DNA from: Pseudomonas sp. ANT_H4
GTDB lineage: Bacteria > Pseudomonadota > Gammaproteobacteria > Pseudomonadales > Pseudomonadaceae
Assembly (NCBI RefSeq): GCF_008369295.1
Contig: NZ_VOBG01000003.1
Span: forward strand, 248,001 to 312,000
Length of the DNA stretch: 64,000 nucleotides
Direction: 5' to 3'
The notes under the pieces are model-generated. The model did not search any database and was not told the origin of the DNA. It saw nothing but the letters and a program-made list of their open reading frames with translations. The position numbers and the translations under genes were made by a program. Of the stretch, positions 9,661-19,403 are shown one piece after another (positions within the stretch are counted from its first letter, which is position 1; the number at the start of each line of letters is the position of its first letter).

Positions 9661-10521
9661 ATGCCTCAGACAAAACACCCAATAACCGACGTTCAGCACC
9701 TGTTGCCCGGCCAATTGCCGCAACTGCCTGCTCGTTCCCAGGATGCCCATAAAGGCCAGTTTGGCCATGTATTGCTGATGGGTGGCGACCGTGGTTTTGG
9801 CGGCGCCGTACTGCTCAGCGCCGAAAGCGCCCTGCGCAGCGGTGCTGGCATGGTGTCCCTGGCGACCCGCAGCGAGCACGTCTCGGCGGCCCTGGCGCGT
9901 TTGCCGGAAGTCATGACCGTTGGTGTGCATTCCGCCAATCAATTGATGGGCTTGCTGGAAAAAATTTCAGTGATCGTCATCGGCCCGGGTTTGGGCGAAG
10001 CGTCTTGGGGCAAAAGCCTGCTGTCGGTGGCCGCCAATGCCAAGCAGCCGCAAGTGTGGGACGCCGATGCGCTGAACCTGCTGGCGGCAGGCAGCGTCAG
10101 CCTGCCAGCCAACTGCGTGATAACGCCGCATCCCGGTGAAGCCGCGAGGCTGATGGGGATTTCGACAGTCGAGGTTCAGGCAGATCGTCTTAAAGTTGCG
10201 CGCGGATTGAGCCAAAAATTCAAGACGGTGGCGATCCTCAAGGGCGCAGGCAGTTTGATCGCCAGTCCGGACGGACGGGTGTCGCAATGTGATCAGGGCC
10301 ATCCGGCCATGGCCACCGCAGGTCTTGGCGATGTCCTGGCCGGTCTGGTGGGTGCATTGCTGGCCCAGGGTATGCCAGCGTTTGAGGCGGCCAGCCTGGC
10401 CGTCTGGTTGCACGCCACGGCGGGAGATCGCCAAGGCACCTTTGGTCGCGGGCTGGCTGCCAGTGATTTGATTCCCGCCATTCGTCAGTTGCTGGAGGAG
10501 CAGTCACCGTGTCTGAAGTAA
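9661..10521 (+). CDS. nnrD: ADP-dependent NAD(P)H-hydrate dehydratase (single-domain NnrD)
   Basis: Repairs damaged NAD(P)H hydrates using ADP. The 286-residue protein is only the ribokinase-like dehydratase domain; the N-terminal epimerase domain found in the E. coli fusion (YjeF/Nnr) is absent. Motifs: GHVLLMGGDRGFGGAVLLSA near residue 40, VIGPGLG, DADALNLLA, and the nucleotide-binding GLGDVLAGLVGALLAQG near the C-terminus. It overlaps tsaE by 13 bases and starts a long rightward gene block. Placement beside queG and tsaE matches other pseudomonads. Confidence 0.9.
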   Translation: MPQTKHPITDVQHLLPGQLPQLPARSQDAHKGQFGHVLLMGGDRGFGGAVLLSAESALRSGAGMVSLATRSEHVSAALARLPEVMTVGVHSANQLMGLLEKISVIVIGPGLGEASWGKSLLSVAANAKQPQVWDADALNLLAAGSVSLPANCVITPHPGEAARLMGISTVEVQADRLKVARGLSQKFKTVAILKGAGSLIASPDGRVSQCDQGHPAMATAGLGDVLAGLVGALLAQGMPAFEAASLAVWLHATAGDRQGTFGRGLAASDLIPAIRQLLEEQSPCLK

Positions 10522-10979
10522 CCCTGTATCTGGCCGATGAAGAGGCCATGGTCGCGTTTGGCAAGCGGATTGCCGTTGTCACGAAGGGCTCGGGGCTGAT
10601 TTTTCTGGAAGGCGACCTGGGGGCGGGGAAGACCACTTTGTCGCGGGGCATCATTCGCGGGCTGGGGCATGAAGGAGCAGTGAAGAGTCCTACTTTTACC
10701 CTGGTGGAACCTTACGAAATCGGCGATGTGCGAGCGTTCCATTTCGACCTCTATCGTTTGGTTGATCCTGAGGAGTTGGAGTACATGGGCATTCGCGATT
10801 ACTTCGATGAAGACGCCTTGTGCCTGATCGAATGGCCAGATAAAGGCACAGGCTTTTTGCCAAAGCCTGACCTGACCATTACCATTACCCCGCATGAGCA
10901 TGGACGTCAGCTGAAGTTGTTGTCCCAGAGCGTGCGCAGTGAGTCGTGGTGCGCCGCCTTGGCATTGGAATTCAAATAA
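10509..10979 (+). CDS. tsaE: tRNA threonylcarbamoyladenosine biosynthesis ATPase TsaE
   Basis: Partner ATPase of TsaB/TsaD in making t6A at position 37 of ANN-decoding tRNAs. It has 156 residues, a Walker A motif GDLGAGKTTLSRGI (about 39-52), the SPTFTLVEPYE loop and a Walker B-like CLIEWPDKG. The start is GTG at 10509, preceded by TGGAGGAGCA, so it lies within the nnrD coding end and is likely translationally coupled. Confidence 0.95.
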   Translation: MSEVTLYLADEEAMVAFGKRIAVVTKGSGLIFLEGDLGAGKTTLSRGIIRGLGHEGAVKSPTFTLVEPYEIGDVRAFHFDLYRLVDPEELEYMGIRDYFDEDALCLIEWPDKGTGFLPKPDLTITITPHEHGRQLKLLSQSVRSESWCAALALEFK

Positions 10980-10994
10980 TTAATGGGGTTAGGT

Positions 10995-12416
10995 ATGCGC
11001 TTTCGCGCGTTGGTTACTGTCGTAGGGGTGTTGCTTGCGGCAATGACTGTCAATGCTCTGGCTGCTTCACAGGTGCGCAGTGTTCGCCTGTGGCGGGCAC
11101 CGGATAACACGCGACTGGTATTTGATCTGTCTGGGCCGGTTCAGCACAGCGTCTTCACCCTGACGGCGCCTGACCGCCTGGTGATCGACATCAACGGTGC
11201 GACCCTGGCCGCGCCGTTGAAAGTGTCCACCGCCAATACCCCGATTACCGCCATGCGCTCGGCCCAACGCACGCCGACGGATTTGCGGGTGGTCATCGAC
11301 CTGAAAAAGGCCGTCACCCCGAAAAGCTTCTCCCTGGCACCTAACGCTCAATACGGTAACCGACTGGTGGTCGACCTGTTCGACAACGCCGCCGATGCCG
11401 CGCCGCCGCCCGTGCCAACGCCGAGTGTCGCGACGGTGCCTGCGGTGCCGGCTTCTACGGCGCAACCCCAGGTCAAGCTGCCACCGATGCCACCGGCTCC
11501 GGCGGGCAAGCGTGACATCATCGTCGTCATCGATGCCGGTCACGGTGGCGAAGACCCTGGCGCCTCCGGCTCGCGCGGCCAGCGTGAGAAAGACGTGGTG
11601 CTGGCCATCGCCCGTGAACTGCAACGCCAGATCAACGGCATGAAAGGCTACCGCGCCGAGTTGACCCGCACCGGTGACTACTTCATTCCGTTGCGTGGTC
11701 GTACCGAAATCGCCCGCAAGAAGGGTGCTGACCTGTTTGTTTCGATCCATGCCGACGCCGCGCCCTCAAGTGCGGCCTTTGGTGCGTCAGTGTTCGCCCT
11801 GTCTGACCGTGGCGCTACCTCCGAAACCGCCCGCTGGCTGGCGGACAGTGAAAACCGTTCCGACTTGATCGGCGGCGCTGGCAACGTGTCCCTGGATGAC
11901 AAGGACCGCATGCTCGCCGGTGTGTTGCTCGATTTGTCGATGACCGCCTCGCTGACGTCCAGCCTGAATGTCGGGCAGAAGGTATTGAGCAATATCGGCC
12001 GCGTCACGCCGTTGCACAAACAGCGGGTGGAGCAGGCCGGGTTCATGGTGCTCAAGTCGCCGGATATTCCGTCGATCCTGGTGGAAACCGGGTTTATTTC
12101 CAACGCCAACGAAGCCTCCAAGCTGTCGGCGGCCAGCCACCAGCAGGCGCTGGCACGCTCCATCAGCTCCGGAATTCGCCAGTTCTTCCAGCAGAATCCG
12201 CCACCGGGAAGCTACGTCGCCTGGTTACGTGATTCCGGGAAAATCGCCCAAGGGCCTCGCGACCATCGTGTACAGCCCGGCGACACTGTAGCGATGCTGG
12301 CGGTGCGTTTTCAGGTTTCGGCCGCGACGTTGCGTAGCGCCAACAACCTGAAAAGCGATGAATTGAAAATTGGCCAGATGTTGACCATCCCTGGCACTGA
12401 ATTGGCGGCGCAGTAA
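10995..12416 (+). CDS. amiB: N-acetylmuramoyl-L-alanine amidase with AMIN and LysM domains (AmiB type)
   Basis: Secreted zinc amidase that cuts septal peptidoglycan for daughter-cell separation. About 473 residues: signal peptide (about 1-23, ending LAAS), AMIN domain (about 25-125, [19 protein letters not shown]), a Pro/Ala linker, an Amidase_3 domain (about 170-395) with zinc ligands in [15 protein letters not shown], the REKD Glu, SIHADA, and catalytic Glu in [10 protein letters not shown], then a LysM repeat (about 418-465). ATG 10995 gives a normal signal peptide; ATG 10983, four codons earlier, is possible. Its TAA shares one base with the mutL ATG. Confidence 0.92.
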   Translation: MRFRALVTVVGVLLAAMTVNALAASQVRSVRLWRAPDNTRLVFDLSGPVQHSVFTLTAPDRLVIDINGATLAAPLKVSTANTPITAMRSAQRTPTDLRVVIDLKKAVTPKSFSLAPNAQYGNRLVVDLFDNAADAAPPPVPTPSVATVPAVPASTAQPQVKLPPMPPAPAGKRDIIVVIDAGHGGEDPGASGSRGQREKDVVLAIARELQRQINGMKGYRAELTRTGDYFIPLRGRTEIARKKGADLFVSIHADAAPSSAAFGASVFALSDRGATSETARWLADSENRSDLIGGAGNVSLDDKDRMLAGVLLDLSMTASLTSSLNVGQKVLSNIGRVTPLHKQRVEQAGFMVLKSPDIPSILVETGFISNANEASKLSAASHQQALARSISSGIRQFFQQNPPPGSYVAWLRDSGKIAQGPRDHRVQPGDTVAMLAVRFQVSAATLRSANNLKSDELKIGQMLTIPGTELAAQ

Positions 12417-14323
12417 TGAGCGAATCGGTATTGAGCAACACCTCACGCATCGAATTGCTCAGCCCGCGCCTTGCCAACCAGATTGCTGCTGGCGAGGTGG
12501 TAGAACGGCCGGCTTCTGTGATCAAGGAGTTGCTGGAAAACAGCCTGGACTCCGGCGCCAAGCGTATCGACGTCGACGTCGAGCAGGGCGGCGTCAAGCT
12601 GCTGCGGGTACGTGACGATGGCAGTGGCATCTCCTCCGATGACCTGCCGCTGGCTCTGGCCCGTCACGCCACCAGCAAAATTCGCGACCTTGAAGACCTT
12701 GAACGGGTGATGAGCCTGGGCTTTCGCGGTGAGGCCCTGGCCTCTATCAGTTCCGTGGCCCGCCTGACCCTGACGTCCCGCACCCGTGGCGCCGAGCAAG
12801 CCTGGCAAGTGGAAACCGAGGGTCGCGACATGGCGCCTAGGGTCCAGCCGGCCGCCCACCCGGTGGGCACGTCGGTGGAAGTGCGCGACCTGTTCTTCAA
12901 TACCCCGGCGCGTCGCAAATTTCTCAAGGCCGAAAAAACCGAATTCGATCACCTGCAAGAAGTCATCAAGCGCCTGGCCCTGGCTCGCTTCGATGTGGCC
13001 TTTCATCTGCGCCACAACGGCAAGACCATCCTCAGCCTGCACGAAGCCTGTGACGATGCGGCACGCGCTCGGCGTGTGGCGGCAGTTTGTGGCGCAGGCT
13101 TCCTGGAGCAGGCGCTGCCCATTGAGGTGGAGCGTAATGGCTTGCACCTGTGGGGCTGGGTCGGTTTGCCGACCTTCTCCCGTAGCCAGGCGGATTTGCA
13201 GTATTTCTACGTGAACGGCCGTGCGGTGCGCGACAAACTGGTGGCCCACGCGGTGCGCCAGGCTTATCGCGACGTGCTGTTCAACGGTCGGCATCCGACC
13301 TTTGTGCTGTTTTTTGAGGTCGATCCTTCTGTGGTCGACGTCAACGTGCACCCGACCAAACACGAAGTGCGCTTCCGTGATGGGCGCATGGTCCACGATT
13401 TCCTCTACGGCACCTTGCACCGTGCCTTGGGCGATGTACGTCCGGACGATCACCAGTCGGCGCCGATTGCCACGGCCATGGTTCGCCCGACGGGGCCGGA
13501 AGCCGGTGAGTTCGGCCCCCAGGGCGAAATGCGCCTGGCTGCCAACCTGCTGGAACAGCCGCAAACCCAGCCGAGCTACGCCGCGCCGGGGTCGGGTGCT
13601 GGCGCCGGATATCAGTATCAATACACGCCCCGGCCGCAATTGGCGGTGCCTGTGGCTGAAGCCCAGGCAGCCTATCGCGAGTTCTTCGCGCCGCTGCCCG
13701 AAGCGGGAGCGGCGGCGTTGCCGGAAGGTCAGGGTGATGTCCCGCCTTTGGGTTACGCTCTGGCCCAGCTCAAGGGTATCTACATTCTTGCGGAAAACGC
13801 CCACGGCCTGGTACTGGTGGACATGCACGCCGCCCACGAGCGGATCATGTACGAGCGCCTGAAAATCGCCATGGCCAGCGAAGGCCTGAGCGGCCAGCCG
13901 CTGCTGGTGCCGGAATCCCTGGCGGTCAGCCAGCGCGAAGCCGATTGTGCCGAAGAGCACGTCAGCGTGTTTCAGAAGCTGGGTTTTGAACTGCAGCGCC
14001 TCGGCCCGGAAACCCTGGCGATCCGGCAAATCCCGGCGCTGCTCAAGCAGGCCGAAGCTAACCGGCTGGTGGCTGACGTGCTGGCAGACCTGATGGAGTA
14101 CGGCACCAGCGATCGTATCCAGGCGCACATCAACGAACTGCTCGGCACCATGGCCTGTCACGGCGCGATCCGCGCCAATCGGCGCCTGGCCCTGCCGGAA
14201 ATGAACGGTTTGCTGCGGGACATGGAAAACACCGAACGCAGCGGCCAATGCAACCATGGCCGACCGACCTGGACCCAGATGGGGCTAGACGATCTGGACA
14301 AACTGTTCTTGCGTGGTCGTTGA
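12416..14323 (+). CDS. mutL: DNA mismatch repair protein MutL (endonuclease type)
   Basis: Links MutS mismatch recognition to strand removal. The 635-residue protein has an N-terminal GHKL ATPase ([28 protein letters not shown]; about 1-330), a Pro/Ala/Gln-rich linker (about 340-440) and a C-terminal dimerisation domain. The C-terminus carries the metal-binding endonuclease motif [12 protein letters not shown], which fits DQHA(X)2E(X)4E with Met in place of Gln, and a CNHGRP motif. These features are expected in bacteria lacking MutH and are absent from E. coli MutL. It starts within the amiB stop codon (TAATG) and ends within the miaA start (TGATG). Confidence 0.97.
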   Translation: MSESVLSNTSRIELLSPRLANQIAAGEVVERPASVIKELLENSLDSGAKRIDVDVEQGGVKLLRVRDDGSGISSDDLPLALARHATSKIRDLEDLERVMSLGFRGEALASISSVARLTLTSRTRGAEQAWQVETEGRDMAPRVQPAAHPVGTSVEVRDLFFNTPARRKFLKAEKTEFDHLQEVIKRLALARFDVAFHLRHNGKTILSLHEACDDAARARRVAAVCGAGFLEQALPIEVERNGLHLWGWVGLPTFSRSQADLQYFYVNGRAVRDKLVAHAVRQAYRDVLFNGRHPTFVLFFEVDPSVVDVNVHPTKHEVRFRDGRMVHDFLYGTLHRALGDVRPDDHQSAPIATAMVRPTGPEAGEFGPQGEMRLAANLLEQPQTQPSYAAPGSGAGAGYQYQYTPRPQLAVPVAEAQAAYREFFAPLPEAGAAALPEGQGDVPPLGYALAQLKGIYILAENAHGLVLVDMHAAHERIMYERLKIAMASEGLSGQPLLVPESLAVSQREADCAEEHVSVFQKLGFELQRLGPETLAIRQIPALLKQAEANRLVADVLADLMEYGTSDRIQAHINELLGTMACHGAIRANRRLALPEMNGLLRDMENTERSGQCNHGRPTWTQMGLDDLDKLFLRGR

Positions 14324-15294
14324 TGAGCGCTCTTCCTCCCGCCATCTTCCTGATGGGCCCGACGGCCGCCGGCAAGACCGACTTGGCCATCGAGCTGACC
14401 AAAGTCCTGCCCTGCGAGCTGATCAGCGTCGACTCCGCCCTGGTTTACCGGGGAATGGATATCGGCACTGCCAAGCCTTCGAAAGAGTTGCTGGCCCTGC
14501 ATCCCCACCGGTTGATCGACATCATTGACCCGTCTGAGAGCTACTCGGCGGCTGATTTTCGCACTGACGCCCTGGTTGCCATGGCCGAAATTACCGCGCG
14601 GGGCAATATTCCGCTGCTGGTGGGCGGCACGATGCTCTACTACAAGGCTTTGCAGGAAGGTCTGGCTGATATGCCCCCAGCCGATCCCCAGGTGCGCGCC
14701 GAGCTTGAAGAAGAGGCTGTGCGCCTTGGCTGGCAAGCCCTGCATGACCAACTGGCGGCAGTTGATCCGGTGTCTGCAGCGCGGATTCATCCCAATGACC
14801 CTCAGCGCCTTTCACGAGCTCTGGAAGTCTGGCGGGTCAGCGGGCAGACCATGACCGCCCACAGACTGAGACAATCTGCGCAAAGTACTGATGCAGGCGC
14901 TTCGGGGCAGCCACAATTACCCTATACTGTCGCAAATCTGGGCATCGCTCCGGCTAATCGTCAGGTTCTGCATGAGCGAATTGCACAAAGATTCACAATT
15001 ATGTTGGAACAGGGGTTCGTGGAGGAGGTCGTAGCATTGCGTTCAAGAGGTGATCTGCATCCAGGATTGCCTTCGATACGTGCTGTAGGCTACCGCCAAG
15101 TCTGGGATCATCTGGATGGCAAGCTGACGTCAGCCGAAATGCAGGAGCGAGGCATCATTGCCACGCGCCAGTTGGCAAAGCGCCAGTTCACTTGGCTGCG
15201 CAGTTGGACTGAGTTGCATTGGCTGGACAGTCTGGATTGCGACAATCTGTCACGCGCCTTGAAATACTTGGGAACGGTCTCCATATTGAGCTGA
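14323..15294 (+). CDS. miaA: tRNA dimethylallyltransferase MiaA
   Basis: Adds the isopentenyl group to A37 of tRNAs that read UNN codons. The 323-residue protein has the P-loop [11 protein letters not shown] near the N-terminus, the [16 protein letters not shown] substrate loop, and the [14 protein letters not shown] segment. Start at 14323 overlaps the mutL stop (TGATG); the frame is open upstream but lies inside mutL. It is followed after 94 bases by hfq, the conserved miaA-hfq-hflX order of gamma-proteobacteria. Confidence 0.96.
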   Translation: MSALPPAIFLMGPTAAGKTDLAIELTKVLPCELISVDSALVYRGMDIGTAKPSKELLALHPHRLIDIIDPSESYSAADFRTDALVAMAEITARGNIPLLVGGTMLYYKALQEGLADMPPADPQVRAELEEEAVRLGWQALHDQLAAVDPVSAARIHPNDPQRLSRALEVWRVSGQTMTAHRLRQSAQSTDAGASGQPQLPYTVANLGIAPANRQVLHERIAQRFTIMLEQGFVEEVVALRSRGDLHPGLPSIRAVGYRQVWDHLDGKLTSAEMQERGIIATRQLAKRQFTWLRSWTELHWLDSLDCDNLSRALKYLGTVSILS

Positions 15295-15388
15295 GTCCTT
15301 GCAATTGCCGTCTATCCTTGGGGGTGTGACGGCTACGAGCTATCTATTTTCCGATTTTTTATTATTGATCCTTAAAGGAGTGCGGCAC

Positions 15389-15649
15389 ATGTCAAAAGGG
15401 CATTCGCTACAAGACCCTTACTTGAATACTTTACGTAAAGAGAAAGTTGGGGTTTCCATCTATCTGGTCAACGGTATCAAGCTGCAAGGGACGATCGAGT
15501 CTTTCGACCAGTTCGTCATCCTGCTGAAAAATACCGTTAGCCAAATGGTTTACAAGCACGCTATCTCAACAGTAGTGCCGGTTCGTCCAATTCGTCTGCC
15601 TAGCGCAACCGAAACCGAACTGGGTGACGCTGAGCCAGGTAACGCCTGA
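15389..15649 (+). CDS. hfq: RNA chaperone Hfq
   Basis: Hexameric Sm-like RNA chaperone that pairs small RNAs with mRNAs and, in pseudomonads, also represses translation by binding A-rich ARN motifs. 86 residues: an Sm1 motif about 8-45 ([20 protein letters not shown]) and an Sm2 motif [10 protein letters not shown], with a short acidic tail. AAAGGAG lies 8 bases before the ATG. The upstream 94-base gap is T-rich and may contain an extra promoter, as is known for hfq in other bacteria. Confidence 0.98.
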   Translation: MSKGHSLQDPYLNTLRKEKVGVSIYLVNGIKLQGTIESFDQFVILLKNTVSQMVYKHAISTVVPVRPIRLPSATETELGDAEPGNA

Positions 15650-15661
15650 TAGGAGTCTCCT

Positions 15662-16963
15662 TTGTTCTTTGAGCGCCACGGTGGTGGTGAGCGGGCAATC
15701 CTCGTTCACTTAGATGGTCAGGACCCTGAGGCGCGCGAAGATCCGCAGGAGTTTCAGGAGTTGGCAATTTCGGCTGGCGCCGAGACTGTCGCGTTTATTA
15801 ACGTGCCGCGTCATCGTCCAACCGCCAAATACCTGATTGGCAGCGGCAAGGTCGAGGAATTGCGCGACCTGGTCAAAGCCGAACAGGTAGATCTGGTTAT
15901 TTTCAATCACACCCTTACGCCCAGTCAGGAACGTAACCTCGAACGTGTTTTCGAGTGTCGCGTGATTGACCGCACGGGTCTGATTCTCGATATTTTCGCC
16001 CAACGCGCCCGTACCCATGAAGGCAAGCTCCAGGTCGAATTGGCCCAGCTTGAGCACATGAGTACCCGGCTGGTTCGCGGCTGGACTCACCTTGAACGCC
16101 AGAAAGGCGGTATTGGCCTGCGTGGCCCGGGTGAAACCCAGTTGGAGACCGACCGTCGTTTGCTGCGGGTTCGCCTGAAGCAGATCAAGGCTCGGCTTGA
16201 GAAGGTTCGCAGCCAGCGTGAGCAATCGCGTCGTGGCCGCAAGCGCGCCGATATCCCGACCGTTTCACTGGTGGGATACACCAACGCCGGCAAATCCACA
16301 CTGTTCAATTCGGTGACGGAATCCGACGTTTACGCCGCTGACCAACTGTTCGCCACCCTCGACCCGACCCTGCGCCGTTTGGATATCGACGACCTGGGGC
16401 CGATCGTGCTGGCCGATACCGTAGGTTTCATTCGTCACTTGCCCCACAAGCTGGTCGAGGCGTTTCGAGCTACGCTCGAAGAGTCGAGCAACTCCGACCT
16501 GCTGTTGCATGTGATCGATGCTGCCGAACCTGACCGGATGTTGCAGATTGAACAAGTAATGCTGGTACTGGGCGAGATTGGGGCCCAGGACTTGCCGATC
16601 CTTGAGGTCTATAACAAACTCGATTTGCTTGAGGGCGTGGAGCCGCAAATCCAGCGTGACGAAGACGGCAGGCCCCAGCGGGTATGGCTTTCGGCGCGGG
16701 ATGGCTGCGGGTTGGACTTGCTCAAACAGGCGGTTGCCGAGTTGCTGGGCAACGATTTGTTTGTTGGCACCTTGCGCTTGCCTCAGCGTTTTGCTCGACT
16801 GCGTGCACAGTTTTTCGAAATGGGCGCGGTCCAGAAAGAAGAACACGACGAAGAAGGTGTCAGTCTGCTGGCGGTTCGATTGCCACGGGCCGAGCTGAAT
16901 CGGTTGGTTAGCCGTGAAGGCATACCGCCGATGGACTTTATCGAGCAACACACTTTGCAATAA
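15662..16963 (+). CDS. hflX: Ribosome-associated GTPase HflX
   Basis: GTPase that binds 50S subunits and splits stalled or stressed ribosomes. The 433-residue protein has an N-terminal nucleotide-binding domain (about 1-115), a helical linker with GGIGLRGPGETQLETDRR, a G domain (about 200-365: GYTNAGKSTLFN, DTVGFIRHLP, NKLDLL) and a short C-terminal domain. The start is TTG at 15662; AGGAG lies 7 bases upstream and no ATG gives the conserved FFERHGGGERA N-terminus. It follows hfq by 12 bases. Confidence 0.95.
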   Translation: MFFERHGGGERAILVHLDGQDPEAREDPQEFQELAISAGAETVAFINVPRHRPTAKYLIGSGKVEELRDLVKAEQVDLVIFNHTLTPSQERNLERVFECRVIDRTGLILDIFAQRARTHEGKLQVELAQLEHMSTRLVRGWTHLERQKGGIGLRGPGETQLETDRRLLRVRLKQIKARLEKVRSQREQSRRGRKRADIPTVSLVGYTNAGKSTLFNSVTESDVYAADQLFATLDPTLRRLDIDDLGPIVLADTVGFIRHLPHKLVEAFRATLEESSNSDLLLHVIDAAEPDRMLQIEQVMLVLGEIGAQDLPILEVYNKLDLLEGVEPQIQRDEDGRPQRVWLSARDGCGLDLLKQAVAELLGNDLFVGTLRLPQRFARLRAQFFEMGAVQKEEHDEEGVSLLAVRLPRAELNRLVSREGIPPMDFIEQHTLQ

Positions 16964-17059
16964 AAGCCTGAGAAAGCGGTTGTGCCGCTGTAGCAGGCAT
17001 TCTGTAGCATTGGTCGGCGCGCCGTGGGTGCGTCTTTGCTTTATCAGATGGAGATCGCT

Positions 17060-18235
17060 ATGGCTTGGAATGAGCCGGGTGGCAACTCGAATAATCAGGA
17101 TCCTTGGGGTGGTAAACGCCGCAATAATGGCGACCGCAAGGGGCCACCAGATCTCGACGAGGCCTTCCGAAAGCTGCAGGAAAGCCTGAATGGGTTGTTC
17201 GGTGGTGGAAAAAAACGTGGTGGTGACGAAGGTGGTCGTGCCGGTAAAGGGGGTGCTTATGGCATGCTCGGTATCGGCCTCGTCGTGCTGGCCGCCGCCT
17301 GGCTGTACAGCGCGGTATACGTAGTGGATGAGCAGGAGCAGGCCGTCGTGCTGCGCTTCGGCAAATACTACGAGACCGTCGGCCCCGGCCTGAACATCTA
17401 CTTCCCGCCGATCGACAAGAAGTACATGGAAAACGTCACGCGTGAGCGTGCGTATACCAAGCAGGGCCAGATGCTCACCGAAGACGAGAACATCCTCGAA
17501 GTGCCGCTGACCGTGCAGTACAAGATCAGCAACCTGCAGGATTTCGTTCTGAACGTCGATCAGCCGGAAATCAGTCTGCAACAAGCGACCGAAAGCGCCC
17601 TGCGCCATGTGGTGGGTTCCACCGCGATGGATCAGGTGCTGACCGAAGGTCGTGAGTTGATGGCCAGCGAGATCAAGGAGCGCCTGCAACGGTTCCTCGA
17701 TACGTATCGCACCGGTATCACCGTCACCCAGGTCAACATACAGAGCGCAGCCGCACCGCGTGAAGTGCAGGAAGCCTTCGATGATGTGATCCGCGCCCGT
17801 GAAGACGAGCAGCGTTCGCGCAACCAGGCTGAAACCTACGCCAACGGCGTGGTGCCGGAAGCCCGTGGTCAGGCCCAGCGCATCCTTGAAGATGCCAACG
17901 GTTACCGCGACGAAGTGGTCTCTCGCGCCAAGGGTGAGGCGGATCGCTTCACCAAACTGGTGGCCGAGTACCGCAAGGCACCGGAAGTCACCCGCGAGCG
18001 TCTGTACCTGGACACCATGCAGGAAGTCTTCACCAACACCAGCAAGGTTCTCGTGACCGGCAACAAGGGCGGGCAGAATAATCTGCTTTACCTGCCGCTG
18101 GACAAGATGATCGAAGGTGGTCGTAGCGGTACCAGTGCTCCGGCAACCGGTTCGACTGCCGCTGCCAACGAAGCGAGTGCCCGTGCGGCCGCTGACTTGC
18201 AGCAACAGCAAACACGTACCAGGGAGAGTCGTTGA
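17060..18235 (+). CDS. hflK: FtsH protease modulator HflK
   Basis: SPFH-family membrane protein that forms a large cage with HflC around the FtsH protease. About 391 residues: a Gly/Asn-rich cytoplasmic N-terminus, one membrane segment (about 75-92, GMLGIGLVVLAAAWLY), then a periplasmic SPFH/Band 7 domain with long helices. The ATG at 17060 has GGAG 7 bases upstream and gives MAWNEPGG, as in homologues. Its TGA shares a base with the hflC ATG, so translation is coupled. The 96-base gap after hflX holds no gene. Confidence 0.95.
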   Translation: MAWNEPGGNSNNQDPWGGKRRNNGDRKGPPDLDEAFRKLQESLNGLFGGGKKRGGDEGGRAGKGGAYGMLGIGLVVLAAAWLYSAVYVVDEQEQAVVLRFGKYYETVGPGLNIYFPPIDKKYMENVTRERAYTKQGQMLTEDENILEVPLTVQYKISNLQDFVLNVDQPEISLQQATESALRHVVGSTAMDQVLTEGRELMASEIKERLQRFLDTYRTGITVTQVNIQSAAAPREVQEAFDDVIRAREDEQRSRNQAETYANGVVPEARGQAQRILEDANGYRDEVVSRAKGEADRFTKLVAEYRKAPEVTRERLYLDTMQEVFTNTSKVLVTGNKGGQNNLLYLPLDKMIEGGRSGTSAPATGSTAAANEASARAAADLQQQQTRTRESR

Positions 18236-19104
18236 TGAGCAATAAATCGCTGACCGCCCTGATTGTGGGCGTCGTCGTGGTCATCGCTGCCTGGAACTGC
18301 TTCTATATCGTGGCTCAGACCGAGCGTGCGGTGTTGCTGCAATTCGGTCGCGTGGTCCAGGCAGATGTCCAGCCAGGCCTGCATGTGAAAGTCCCCTACG
18401 TCAACCAGGTGCGCAAGTTTGATGCGCGCCTGATGACGCTGGATGCACCGACACAGCGCTTCCTGACCCTGGAAAAGAAAGCCGTGATGGTTGACGCCTA
18501 CGCCAAGTGGCGCGTCAAGGATGCCGAGCGCTTCTACACTGCGACTTCCGGCCTCAAGCAGATTGCCGACGAGCGTTTGTCGCGCCGTCTGGAATCGGGC
18601 CTGCGTGACCAGTTTGGTAAGCGCACCCTGCACGAGGTGGTATCCGGTGAGCGTGATGCGCTGATGGCGGATATCACGGCTTCGCTGAACAAGATGGCTG
18701 AAAAAGAGCTGGGCATCGAGGTTGTCGATGTTCGGGTCAAGGCCATTGATCTGCCGAAGGAAGTGAACCGCAGCGTGTTCGAGCGCATGAGCACTGAGCG
18801 TGAGCGTGAGGCTCGTGAGCACCGCGCCAAGGGTAACGAACTGGCTGAAGGTATCCGTGCGGATGCTGACCGTCAGCGTCGAGTGCTGTTGGCAGAAGCC
18901 TATCGCGAGTCTGAAGAGTCCCGTGGTGATGGTGATGCTCAAGCCGCGTCGATCTACGCCAAGGCTTATGGCCAGGACCAGGAGTTCTACGCGTTCTATC
19001 GCAGCCTGCGCGCCTACCGTGAAAGTTTCGCGAACAAAACCGACGTCATGGTTCTGGATCCGAGCAGCGACTTCTTCCGTTACCTGGAAAAGTCCAAGCC
19101 CTGA
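18235..19104 (+). CDS. hflC: FtsH protease modulator HflC
   Basis: Partner of HflK in the membrane cage that limits FtsH access to membrane substrates. 289 residues: an N-terminal membrane anchor (about 5-25), a Band 7 domain (AQTERAVLLQFGRV onward) and a coiled-coil C-terminal half rich in Arg, Glu and Ala. Starts TGATG with hflK. A strong terminator lies 84 bases downstream, which ends this gene block. Confidence 0.95.
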   Translation: MSNKSLTALIVGVVVVIAAWNCFYIVAQTERAVLLQFGRVVQADVQPGLHVKVPYVNQVRKFDARLMTLDAPTQRFLTLEKKAVMVDAYAKWRVKDAERFYTATSGLKQIADERLSRRLESGLRDQFGKRTLHEVVSGERDALMADITASLNKMAEKELGIEVVDVRVKAIDLPKEVNRSVFERMSTEREREAREHRAKGNELAEGIRADADRQRRVLLAEAYRESEESRGDGDAQAASIYAKAYGQDQEFYAFYRSLRAYRESFANKTDVMVLDPSSDFFRYLEKSKP

Positions 19105-19187
19105 TCCCACGTTGACTTGAAGGGCACTCCGTCGGGCTAAAATGCTTGGCGGGGTGATCCTTTGGGAAAACGGGTGTATGATGCGGC

Positions 19188-19211
19188 AGCCGGGAAATTC
19201 CCGGCTTTTTT
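19188..19211 (+). terminator. Intrinsic terminator after hflC
   Basis: Arms AGCCGGGAA and TTCCCGGCT, one base apart, followed by TTTTTT. The next 190 bases before hisZ contain no recognisable gene. The small DUF2065-type gene found between hflC and hisZ in some pseudomonads was not seen here. Confidence 0.85.
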
Positions 19212-19403
19212 GCGTCTGCATGTTTGATTGTCGTTTGTTGTATCGACACGACAGGTTTTTCGAGGAAGGTGCCCGACGAGGCCGATTGCTGGCCATTCGT
19301 CACGTTGTTCATGCGCGTGGTTTATGCAAATGGACCGGGCATTTTCTGCTTCACTCAAGGCTCGCCTGACGGCTTGCCGCCCGGATCATAGGGGAATGGC
19401 GTA

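Noticed and set aside
12443..14257. Long antisense frame of about 600 codons in mutL
   Set aside because: High GC produces long open antisense frames. The plus strand carries all MutL motifs and the antisense product is His/Gln/Arg-rich without family features.
19142..19369. 75-codon frame between hflC and hisZ
   Set aside because: Runs across the terminator hairpin, has no ribosome-binding site and is not DUF2065-like.
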